In this document: positions 32,045-39,827 of the stretch, one piece after another
Position numbering within the stretch: position 1 is the first letter of the stretch
How the letters are laid out: every line of letters starts with the position of its first letter
Origin: Acetitomaculum ruminis DSM 5522
GTDB lineage: Bacteria > Bacillota > Clostridia > Lachnospirales > Lachnospiraceae
Length of the DNA stretch: 64,000 nt
Reading direction: 5' to 3'
NCBI RefSeq assembly: GCF_900112085.1
Contig: NZ_FOJY01000007.1
Span: 35,058-99,057, forward strand
Translations under genes and position numbers: made by a program
Notes under the pieces: model-generated
The model's input: only the letters and a program-made list of their open reading frames with translations
Databases searched by the model: none
What the model was told of the DNA's origin: nothing

Positions 32045-32554
32045 TTGAAGATAATAATAAATAATTATGGAAAAGCAATTATATATGTTATGACATCATT
32101 ATGTGTAATATCAGCTCTTGCCCTGTTTTTGCTAAATCCCCAGGAGATTTTTGCCAGATTCGGGGAAAAGTATATTACTGAAAAGTTTAATGAAAAAAAA
32201 TCTCAATACGAAAAAATCAGAGAAAACATAAAAAATAAGGCAGCAGAAGTTGATATATCAGATGAACTAAGTATTTATCAAAATGAGGTAGTGAAAACAA
32301 GCATGCTGGTGAGGGCTGTAAAAAACTACGAGGATCAAAAAGTGAAGATTTTTATAAAAGGTGTTATGAAGGCTGACTTATATAATGAAAGCGAAGAAAA
32401 CATTGAAAAACTTAAGGGTTACTATGATGAAGATGTAATTCTAGCTGGCGAAAATATTATGTTTAAAAAAGAGGGAATATATCAGTTTTTATTTAAAACT
32501 GTAGATGAAGAAAATAAAACAGGTTATATGACTGCTGCTATAGCAGTAAATTAA
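32045..32554 (+). CDS. Membrane-anchored protein of the Tad-like operon
   Basis: 169 aa starting at a TTG codon (32045), with AGAGG 8-9 nt upstream. One membrane helix (about residues 11-30) is followed by an extracellular domain with a charged helical part (EKFNEKKSQYEKIRENIKNK). No family is recognised. Its place between other one-helix proteins suggests a pilus-associated minor subunit. Confidence 0.65.
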   Translation: MKIIINNYGKAIIYVMTSLCVISALALFLLNPQEIFARFGEKYITEKFNEKKSQYEKIRENIKNKAAEVDISDELSIYQNEVVKTSMLVRAVKNYEDQKVKIFIKGVMKADLYNESEENIEKLKGYYDEDVILAGENIMFKKEGIYQFLFKTVDEENKTGYMTAAIAVN

Positions 32555-32578
32555 AATCTTATATAAAGGAGAAAATAA

Positions 32579-32956
32579 ATGAATAAGGCTTTTTTCGGTA
32601 TGGCTTTAGCAGTTGTTATGGTTATGTCTTTATATCTGACGGCATCTTATTACAACAAAACAATCAGAATGGATGAATTGGAAAAGTGTGTAAGCCAATC
32701 AGTGAAAGACAGTTTGTATCTTGACATGAAGTCAGATATGAAACATACAAATGAAACTTTAAAGACCAATTTTATTACCGGTTTAAAGGAAAGATTAAAA
32801 TCTAAAGGAGATATAACTGTAAATATAATAAAAGCAGATGGGAAAAAAGGTCTTTTAAGTGTGGAGGTTATAGAAAAATACTCCAATTTAAACGGTAAAG
32901 AAATGGAGATTTCCACCGCTAAAACGGCAATAATTGAACAATATAAATCAAAATAA
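32579..32956 (+). CDS. Membrane-anchored protein, last gene of the Tad-like operon
   Basis: 125 aa, preceded by AAAGGAGA. An N-terminal helix (about residues 5-22) anchors an outside domain of mixed helix and strand. No motif is recognised. It ends the pilus operon; no terminator is seen before the tRNA promoter 8 bp later, so some read-through into the tRNA is possible. Confidence 0.65.
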   Translation: MNKAFFGMALAVVMVMSLYLTASYYNKTIRMDELEKCVSQSVKDSLYLDMKSDMKHTNETLKTNFITGLKERLKSKGDITVNIIKADGKKGLLSVEVIEKYSNLNGKEMEISTAKTAIIEQYKSK

Positions 32957-32963
32957 AAATTAC

Positions 32964-32992
32964 TTGCATAAATAGTTTTTATGTGTTAAACT
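32964..32992 (+). promoter_or_regulatory. Promoter of tRNA-Leu
   Basis: TTGCAT (32964-32969), a 17-nt spacer and TAAACT (32987-32992). The predicted start is about 8 nt before the tRNA 5' end. Confidence 0.75.
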
Positions 32993-33007
32993 TGTGTACG
33001 TTGGTTA

Positions 33008-33091
33008 GCCGGCGTGTCGGAATTGGCAGACGAGGCAGACTCAAAATCTGTTGGCAGCAATGTCGTGTGGGTTCAAGTCCCACCGCCGGCA
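33008..33091 (+). tRNA. tRNA-Leu (anticodon CAA)
   Basis: An 84-nt class II tRNA. The acceptor stem is GCCGGCG (33008-33014) with CGCCGGC (33084-33090), discriminator A at 33091. The anticodon loop is CTCAAAA with CAA at 33042-33044, reading UUG. The long variable arm (TTGGCAGCAATGTCGTG) and the T-arm GGGTTCAAGTCCC are typical of tRNA-Leu. The 3' CCA is not encoded. Confidence 0.97.
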
Positions 33092-33110
33092 CTAATCTTC
33101 ATTACAACAC

Positions 33111-33134
33111 GGGCGTACATTGTACGCCCCTTTT
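33111..33134 (+). terminator. Terminator of tRNA-Leu
   Basis: GGGCGTAC, loop ATT, GTACGCCC, then TTTT. Confidence 0.88.
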
Positions 33135-33282
33135 ATTATGCAAAAATCATATAAAAACTGCTGAATTTACATTTAAAGAAGAAAGCCGGATGAATGTTGA
33201 TATTAAGCAGTTCTCATTTCTTAAAAAAATCCCATAAATAAGACAATCAAAGAACCATAAAATAAATCTCAGGAGAAAGAAT

Positions 33283-36200
33283 ATGAAAAAATTAAACAAA
33301 GACATAAGAATGATAATTATAATAGCCATTTTAATGGCTTTACAGACTGTTTTTTCGGGTTTTATATATATAAATTTAACAAAAGCTGAAAAAACAAATA
33401 ATAAAAACGGCTTGATAAATATAAGAGAAACTAAAAATAATAACAGGTATTTATTGAATAATAAAGCAATAAAAATGTCTGCTATTAGTTTAAATAACAG
33501 GGAAAATACTCTACAGGATAAAATAGAAAAAAATATTGATGAAAATATCGGAAAAACTATAAGTCCTGACGAGATTATAAGTCCTGATGAGGACTTAAGT
33601 CCGGATGAAATCCTTACTTTAGATGAATCTTTAAATATCAAAAAGAGTGATGAAATAAAAGAAACAAATAAAGATGAAAAATTTTCTTTAAAGTCAAAGT
33701 TTATTAAAGCTTTTAACAGATTAACAAATTCTTTATTTAAAGCTGCATCAGGTCAAAATATTATTGAAGTATCAAGCTGGAGCGATATACAAGAAGCAAT
33801 AAAAAATAATGATAATGTCCATATAGTATTAAAAAATAATATTGAAATGGGTGAAAGAATTCAAATTAATTCCAAAAATGTAACAATAAGCAGCGATAAT
33901 GGAGAAAGTTTATATATTAATAAAAATCGTACTAATGAGGTATTTTTAATTGAAGAAAATGCTACCTTAAATATTGAAGGAAATCTGGTGATGGACGGAA
34001 GAAGATGCCACTTGGATGTAGCGGCGATATTTGTACTTAACGGACAGCTAAATATCAGCGGAAAAACAGTTTTTAAAAACTTTGTAGTTGATAAAAAATA
34101 CAATGAAACAAATAAGAATGAAGTGGAATATGGAAGTGTTGTTAAAGTATATTATGGTAAGGCCTCTATATGCGAAAAAGCCAGGTTTGAAAATAATTTA
34201 AATACTTTTATTGGTGGGGCAATTGCAGTTTATGATGCACCGGGAAGTCTTGATATATCCGGAAATGTAGTATTTATAGGAAATAAAAGTTATGATGATG
34301 CCGGAGCTATATTTATAAATGGAAAAGCAAATTTAAATATTACGGGAAATGTTCTTTTTAAAGGTAATTATATTGAAGGAAGTAAAGGAAATGCAAGTTA
34401 TGGTAATAATGCCGGAGGAGCAATTAATTTTAGTACAGGAAAAATTAATGGTGCAAGATTTGAAAAAAACTACATAGAAAACAGAAACAATGTAAATGCT
34501 ATGGGAGGCGCGGTGTATATAAAAGCAAAATTTCCAAATGCAACATTAGAAAATGTTGTTTTTGAAAAAAATGAAAGCGACAAAAATGGTGGAGCAGTTT
34601 ATATAGCAGATAATGAAGATGATTCCCCAGTTGCAAAAAAAATTACCTTTACAGACTGTACATTTGAAAGTAATAAAAGCTCTAATAATGGCGGAGCAGT
34701 ATATATTGCAGATTGTAAATTAAACAAAATAAATAATAAAAATTCCAAAGATTTTGTCATTAGAGGTGGTAGATTTGAAAAGAATAACAGCAATAATGGT
34801 GGAGCAGTTTACATTGCAGATAATACAAATTATTCAAAAAGTAAAAAAAACATTACCAATACAGGCGTCATATTTGAAAAGAATAACAGCAGTAATGGTG
34901 GAGCAGTATATTATGGTGGTCAGTTGGGTGACAATTTAATCAGTAATACCAGAATTGAAAATAACATTGCAAACCAAAATGGCGGCGGAATCTATTTAAA
35001 AAATGGTAATTTGAAACTGGGTGACGGGGTAAAAATTTATGAAAACAAAGCTCAATACGGTGGAGGAGTATTTCTTAATTGCTTTAAATTACACTCTAAA
35101 GATGAAAGTATTGTTTCAAATACCGGTAAACTTGGAGCGGGAATTTATGTTGGTGAAAATAGTGATTTTTATATAAGTGCTATGGGAAATGTGCCAGCTA
35201 ATAAAAAAGATAATACCAATTGCATTTATCTTTCTTCGGGAAGTTATATAAAAATCGAAGGGGAATTAAAAACTACTTCAGATAATTTACCAATGAGGGT
35301 TCAATTAGCTGATAATGACAAAAAAATATATAGACAAATTGCAACCATAAACTATGAGAATTCAAAAGCTGCCTCCCATTACCTTTTTTACAAAAATAAT
35401 GATAAAGTTTCTGAACCGGTTGCCAGATTTATTCCTGCTTTTTCAACCTTGAAAGAAAAATCAAAAGTTGCCGTATTTAGACCGGGAAATTATATTGGAC
35501 AAAAATATAAAAAAAGCATAGTATTAAGCACCTATTACAATGTCAAATATCAATGCCTTCAAAAAGACAGGAAGGGTAAAAATTTAAAAACAAATATAAA
35601 AGAGATACATCCCAAAGAAATAAAAAAATACCAAGATGAGGATTTGAATTTGAACTTAAATAAAATAAGTGTGCTTGAAGAAGTGGAAAATAGCAAAAGT
35701 TATGTTTTTTCAGGATGGGAAATCAATAAAAATGTGATTACAGATAAAACTTATACCTATAAGGGAAATAAAGATTTAACTTTAAATGGAGTATTTGATA
35801 TTAACTTTAAAGTAAAATACAGGGGAAACGGAAGTATTTCCGGTGAAGATTTTTCAAAAAATTACTTATTATCAAAAAGCATGGAATTGTTTGATAACAA
35901 TAAAAATAAATATTTTAAAAAGACAGGTGAAGCCTGCAATACTTCTGATTTGTCTTATATAAATTACAGTTTACAATATTGGAGCTTTGCAAAGGAAAAT
36001 GCTTCAACCTTCAAACAGGGAGAAAAAATACAGGCAAAAGATTTTTTAGATTATTATGATTTATTCATGAAAAACAAAAATAAAACTCCTGACTATCAAA
36101 ATATCAATATGTATGCAATTTGGAACCAGTATCCTCAGATTTCGGCAAAGGAAAGATATGTTAATATAGGATTTTTAAAAAAAGGACTTTTAACATCCAA

Positions 36201-36705
36201 GGAATTATTAAAAGGGGTGGAAGTTTCTGATAAAGAAGACATTTCCGAGGATTTAATACAAAAGCTTAAAAACTCCTTGAAAGTAAAAATAAATTGTAAA
36301 GAAGAATTAGAGTCTGTTAAAAAAGATGATATAGTAAACAAAAAAATATATAAAAATGCCATCACCTATGAAGTAAGTGATTCCTGTGGAAATATTACAA
36401 AAAAGAGTGTTGATTTAGTGCTTATAAACAGTGAAGCTCTTAAATACTCCATAAAAAGATATGTAAGATTTATTAATGAAAAATATTGTGATTTGACGGT
36501 AGAAAACGGCGGACTAAGAGATAATTCAATCTGGAGATTAAACAATGATTACAATGTTTTGTTAAAAAATGCCTTGTCTTCTTATAGTGAAAAGAAAAAG
36601 ATGAGGATCAGTATTTATGGTAAAAATTTTGAAAAAGTTGTGCGTAATGCAGGAAAATACAAACAAACTTTAGACGGCTGTGAAAAATTTTCAGTTGGGC
36701 AATAA
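33283..36705 (+). CDS. Large secreted beta-helix (Pmp-like) surface protein
   Basis: A 1140-aa protein with a signal peptide (hydrophobic core IIIIAILMALQTVFSGF). A short acidic SPDE repeat follows near residues 88-112. The middle part (about 170-650) is a right-handed beta-helix with repeated GGAVYIAD / FEKNNS units, as in polymorphic membrane proteins and other surface adhesins. The C-terminal part contains two stretches like B-repeats (one ending LTLNGVFD). No sorting signal or membrane anchor is visible, so how it stays on the cell is unclear. CTCAGGAGAAAG precedes the ATG. It is the first gene after tRNA-Leu and has no obvious terminator. Adhesion is a likely role, by inference. Confidence 0.82.
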   Translation: MKKLNKDIRMIIIIAILMALQTVFSGFIYINLTKAEKTNNKNGLINIRETKNNNRYLLNNKAIKMSAISLNNRENTLQDKIEKNIDENIGKTISPDEIISPDEDLSPDEILTLDESLNIKKSDEIKETNKDEKFSLKSKFIKAFNRLTNSLFKAASGQNIIEVSSWSDIQEAIKNNDNVHIVLKNNIEMGERIQINSKNVTISSDNGESLYINKNRTNEVFLIEENATLNIEGNLVMDGRRCHLDVAAIFVLNGQLNISGKTVFKNFVVDKKYNETNKNEVEYGSVVKVYYGKASICEKARFENNLNTFIGGAIAVYDAPGSLDISGNVVFIGNKSYDDAGAIFINGKANLNITGNVLFKGNYIEGSKGNASYGNNAGGAINFSTGKINGARFEKNYIENRNNVNAMGGAVYIKAKFPNATLENVVFEKNESDKNGGAVYIADNEDDSPVAKKITFTDCTFESNKSSNNGGAVYIADCKLNKINNKNSKDFVIRGGRFEKNNSNNGGAVYIADNTNYSKSKKNITNTGVIFEKNNSSNGGAVYYGGQLGDNLISNTRIENNIANQNGGGIYLKNGNLKLGDGVKIYENKAQYGGGVFLNCFKLHSKDESIVSNTGKLGAGIYVGENSDFYISAMGNVPANKKDNTNCIYLSSGSYIKIEGELKTTSDNLPMRVQLADNDKKIYRQIATINYENSKAASHYLFYKNNDKVSEPVARFIPAFSTLKEKSKVAVFRPGNYIGQKYKKSIVLSTYYNVKYQCLQKDRKGKNLKTNIKEIHPKEIKKYQDEDLNLNLNKISVLEEVENSKSYVFSGWEINKNVITDKTYTYKGNKDLTLNGVFDINFKVKYRGNGSISGEDFSKNYLLSKSMELFDNNKNKYFKKTGEACNTSDLSYINYSLQYWSFAKENASTFKQGEKIQAKDFLDYYDLFMKNKNKTPDYQNINMYAIWNQYPQISAKERYVNIGFLKKGLLTSKELLKGVEVSDKEDISEDLIQKLKNSLKVKINCKEELESVKKDDIVNKKIYKNAITYEVSDSCGNITKKSVDLVLINSEALKYSIKRYVRFINEKYCDLTVENGGLRDNSIWRLNNDYNVLLKNALSSYSEKKKMRISIYGKNFEKVVRNAGKYKQTLDGCEKFSVGQ

Positions 36706-36763
36706 ATTTAAAAGGTAACACGGTTAAAAATAAAACAAAAAAATGTCAAAAATTTTTCAATTC

Positions 36764-36817
36764 ATGTGACGCATTATCTGTATATGTGACTAGCATGTGA
36801 CAATAGTTTCTTATACT
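36764..36817 (+). promoter_or_regulatory. SARP-type promoter A
   Basis: TGTGAC at 36785-36790 and 36796-36801 (11 bp apart), then 10 nt to the -10 box TATACT (36812-36817). A third TGTGAC lies at 36765-36770. There is no normal -35 box. It drives the operon starting at 36896. Confidence 0.8.
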
Positions 36818-36895
36818 GTATTCAGTATCTTGGAAATGTTGATGGCTGTATCAGATATATGGTTATCTTATATAATAAATTGGAGGAGATTGATA

Positions 36896-37591
36896 TTGAA
36901 GAAGAAATTGACATTTTTAGGTGTTGCCGGTGTTTTATTAATAACTGCCTTCATAGGTGGTACTTTGGCAGCTTTTAACACAACTACACAGGGAAATGCC
37001 GGAGCAGGTATAGCGAAGATTACAACAAAAGACATAGGAGTTGCCTTTTCAGGAAAAATGTCAGAAGAGGAAAAAATCTCAACAGGCATACTTCCGGGTA
37101 CTACACAGCAGTATGATTATACAGTTAGTAATAAGGTAACTGGAAGTCAGGCTTATGATATTTATGTAAAGGTTACCATTTATAAAGCATGGGCAAATGA
37201 AGAACTTGATTCTTCAAAGGTTGTTTTACAGGGAAGTGACCAGCATGAATATGCTAAAGAAGATGTTGTAACAGATGCGGCTGTAGGTACAATAATAGAC
37301 GGCTGGCTGATAAGTTATGTTGATGATGAAGAAATTGTTCTTTATTATACGAAACCCCTTTCAAAAGGTGAAAGTACTACAAGTTTCATTGACGGTATTT
37401 ATTTTAAAGAAGATATGGGAAATGAATATACTGATAGTACATTGGATTTGGAATATATCGTTAACGCCGTTCAGGCAAATCAGTCTGAAGCTGCTATGGC
37501 GGCAGAATGGGGAATGTATCCCCTTATAAATGGTTCAGGAAATATTACAAATGTTTTTGAAACAAAAAGCGTAAGAGATTCTTACAAATAG
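36896..37591 (+). CDS. SipW-type secreted protein (TasA/BsaA-like)
   Basis: I place the start at TTG 36896, because TTGGAGGAG lies 8 nt upstream and the predicted transcript begins near 36824; an ATG at 36797 lies before the transcription start. The 231-aa product begins MKKKLTFLGVAGVLLI and has a signal peptide of the SipW type, with the likely cut near GTLAAFN. The mature part is rich in Thr/Asp and beta strands, with PGTTQQYDYTVSN resembling the camelysin/TasA fold. It is first in a three-gene operon whose other products carry C-terminal anchors. It is likely an extracellular fibre or matrix protein processed by one of the two SipW enzymes nearby. Confidence 0.75.
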   Translation: MKKKLTFLGVAGVLLITAFIGGTLAAFNTTTQGNAGAGIAKITTKDIGVAFSGKMSEEEKISTGILPGTTQQYDYTVSNKVTGSQAYDIYVKVTIYKAWANEELDSSKVVLQGSDQHEYAKEDVVTDAAVGTIIDGWLISYVDDEEIVLYYTKPLSKGESTTSFIDGIYFKEDMGNEYTDSTLDLEYIVNAVQANQSEAAMAAEWGMYPLINGSGNITNVFETKSVRDSYK

Positions 37592-37654
37592 GGAATATAT
37601 TCTAAGAGATTCGGATTTTTCTCATTTAAATCTGATTGTTAGGAGGACAATGAA

Positions 37655-38467
37655 ATGAAAAAAAGATTACTGGTTGGTGTCATTACTGTGCTTGCCATGT
37701 CAATAGGTATGATTGCTGCTGCATCATCAGATAATGCGACTGTTACCTTTACTGAAGATGGCAGTATTGAATATACGGGTAATGCCGGACAAACTTCAAA
37801 TGGAGTTTTTTTAGGAGATGAGTTTTTGGGGATTGCACCAGGTGAAACTGCCACTCAAACTATTGTTTTAAAGAATGAAAATTCTCATGATGCCAAATTC
37901 TTCCTTTCAGAAGAAACTATACAGGCATTGGAGGAAACCAATGCTGCATCAGGTGGAGCTTATAAATTAGCTCTTACTACAGGAGCATCCATTGAAAAAT
38001 CAACTTCAGTCTTTGATGGTATAGAAGGAGGTTACAATTCCGGCGAAAATGCAAGTACTGATGGTCTTGCAGGTATTGACGGCCTTGAGGATTATGTTTT
38101 TGTTGCTGAGATTGAATCAGGAAAAAGCACAAATGTGTATTTTACACTTACATTAAACGGTGAGGGAATGGACTCTACAAATGTAACGGATTATACCAAT
38201 TCTTTGGCAGAGCTTGCCTTTAACTTCAGAGTATATTATCCGGACAGACTTTCTCCAAGAAGAGAAGAAGTGATTACACCGGTTGAAGGTGAGAAAAAAC
38301 ATGTAACCAAGATAAAAGATGTGGAAGTTCCTTTAGGGGGACGTACAGCATCGGCTATTACCGGTGACCCTGTAAAAACAGTTACAATTGTTGCACTATT
38401 TACAATACTTATTGTTTCTACAGCAGTAGTTTTGGTGGCCATGAAAAAAAGAAAGAGGGAACAGTGA
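37655..38467 (+). CDS. Secreted membrane- or wall-anchored protein
   Basis: 270 aa. It has a signal peptide (MKKRLLVGVITVLAMSIGMIAAA), a beta-rich outside domain with GETATQTIVLKNENSHDAKF, and a C-terminal segment made of SAITGDPVKT, a hydrophobic helix and KKRKREQ. That tail has the layout of a sortase sorting signal, but the motif is not LPxTG. The start has TTAGGAGGA upstream. The stop overlaps the next gene (TGATG). It is the second gene of operon A. Anchoring by the class B sortase at 55304 is possible but unproven. Confidence 0.72.
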   Translation: MKKRLLVGVITVLAMSIGMIAAASSDNATVTFTEDGSIEYTGNAGQTSNGVFLGDEFLGIAPGETATQTIVLKNENSHDAKFFLSEETIQALEETNAASGGAYKLALTTGASIEKSTSVFDGIEGGYNSGENASTDGLAGIDGLEDYVFVAEIESGKSTNVYFTLTLNGEGMDSTNVTDYTNSLAELAFNFRVYYPDRLSPRREEVITPVEGEKKHVTKIKDVEVPLGGRTASAITGDPVKTVTIVALFTILIVSTAVVLVAMKKRKREQ

Positions 38468-39525
38468 TGAGAAAATATCTAAAAAGAATCTTTAATATAG
38501 TCCTGGCATTGTTATTAGTGCTTATGTATGTACCAGTACTTAATGTAGCGGCATCTTCTGCCACTAAAACGGTTACATATCGTTCAGGAAATGTTGGTAC
38601 TTTTAACACCTCTGCATGGAAATCAATTCTTGGTGCGGCAGGTTATACAGATACAGATGTTACTGCAAATGCCATAAAAATTACAGTTGAAAAAGGTGCT
38701 AAGGTTCCCGTATTTTCAATTTCAGATTTCAGAGCCAATACAAGTGTTGAAGAGGGATACTTTGTTTTAAACGCTTCTAGTTGGGGCCCTGATTCCCAGA
38801 CTACAGTTGACAGAAATCTTGATTATGTATTGGATTACGGAGTTTTAGTTGACCCGGTGGAATATACAGTATATTTTGTTGATTCAGAGTCAGATGAACA
38901 AATTTGTTCACCCCTTATCAGCTATGGTAACGAGGGAGATGTAATTACCTGCTCACCTGCAACAGTGGCAGAATATGCTACCTCAGACAGTCCTGTTAAA
39001 ATGACTCTTTCTAAGGATAACAAAAATGAAGTTACATTCAGTTACAAAAGCACTTATGACCCGGGAAAGATAATTGTTCCGATTTATGAAGAAGAACCCG
39101 GTGAAACAATAGTTGATTATCAGGAAAATACAATTTATACCAATACCAATACTAATACAAACACAAATGCCAATAATAACGCAAATAATAATGCCAATAA
39201 TACAAATAATAATGCCAATAATACAAATAATAATGCAAACAATGCTAATAACGAAAACAATGGCAATGAAGAGGCAGAAAATCCGCAGGAAAATGAAGAA
39301 AACACTACAACTATTGTAGATGATGATACACCTTTAACAGATGGTAATGATAAAGAAGATGGTGAAAATACAACTACTATCGAAGATGAGGAAACACCTA
39401 AAACCTCAGGAGAAGAAACAAAGCCTAATACAATTGCAATAGTAATGTCAATTCTTTGTGGTTTATTGTTACTTGGCGGAATCATAATGTTCATTTATAA
39501 AGGTCGTTTAAAAAAAGATGAATAA
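38467..39525 (+). CDS. Surface protein with Asn/Thr-rich stalk and sortase-like C-terminus
   Basis: The ATG at 38467 overlaps the previous stop. The 352-aa product has a signal peptide, a folded N-terminal domain of about 200 residues, then a low-complexity Asn/Thr/Ala-rich stalk (about residues 225-265) and an acidic stretch. The acidic stretch contains two similar blocks, ENTTTIVDDDTPLT and ENTTTIEDEETPKT. TPKTSG followed by a hydrophobic helix and GRLKKDE resembles a variant sorting signal. It is the last gene of operon A, with a hairpin after it. The stalk is encoded by 21-bp tandem repeats and may vary in length. Confidence 0.75.
   Translation: MRKYLKRIFNIVLALLLVLMYVPVLNVAASSATKTVTYRSGNVGTFNTSAWKSILGAAGYTDTDVTANAIKITVEKGAKVPVFSISDFRANTSVEEGYFVLNASSWGPDSQTTVDRNLDYVLDYGVLVDPVEYTVYFVDSESDEQICSPLISYGNEGDVITCSPATVAEYATSDSPVKMTLSKDNKNEVTFSYKSTYDPGKIIVPIYEEEPGETIVDYQENTIYTNTNTNTNTNANNNANNNANNTNNNANNTNNNANNANNENNGNEEAENPQENEENTTTIVDDDTPLTDGNDKEDGENTTTIEDEETPKTSGEETKPNTIAIVMSILCGLLLLGGIIMFIYKGRLKKDE
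39160..39249 (+). repeat. 21-bp tandem repeats in a coding sequence
   Basis: A 21-bp unit coding for NNANNTN is repeated exactly at 39187-39207 and 39208-39228, with degenerate copies on both sides. It encodes the Asn-rich stalk of the surface protein and could expand or contract in frame. Confidence 0.8.
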
Positions 39526-39546
39526 GAAGTTGTCTTAAAAAAGTTT

Positions 39547-39585
39547 AGGGACATATTTAAGTGACTTTGAATATGTCCCTTTAGT
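39547..39585 (+). terminator. Probable terminator of operon A
   Basis: AGGGACATATT (39547-39557) pairs with AATATGTCCCT (39570-39580), followed by a weak T stretch. Confidence 0.6.
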
Positions 39586-39683
39586 ATGTGGAAAAATAAG
39601 AAAAATATTAACCCGAAATAATAACATTATAATTTTTTAATTCAAAATTCCAAAAAAATGTTATTTCTATTACTTAGGTACGC

Positions 39684-39712
39684 TTGAATATATTTTTTTG
39701 TTCTGATATACT
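39684..39712 (+). promoter_or_regulatory. Promoter of the SARP gene
   Basis: TTGAAT (39684-39689), a 17-nt spacer and TATACT (39707-39712). Unlike the five SARP-type promoters it has a near-normal -35 box and no TGTGAC repeat. The rest of 39586-39827 holds no gene. Confidence 0.7.
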
Positions 39713-39827
39713 TAAATGTATATACGTAAAAATATTTATTATTTAAGGTAAACGTATGTATAGATAGTTTATTAGGGGTATATTTTCGGAATAGAAAAGT
39801 TTTGGGGATTTGAAAGGAAAGATAATC

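Noticed and set aside
36797..36895. Upstream ATG of the TasA-like gene
   Set aside because: It overlaps the SARP-type promoter and lies before the predicted RNA start; TTG 36896 has a strong ribosome site and begins a normal signal peptide.
39160..39249. Possible CRISPR array
   Set aside because: The repeats are 21 bp, contiguous without spacers, and code in frame for Asn/Thr/Ala. No CRISPR array or cas gene is seen anywhere in the window.
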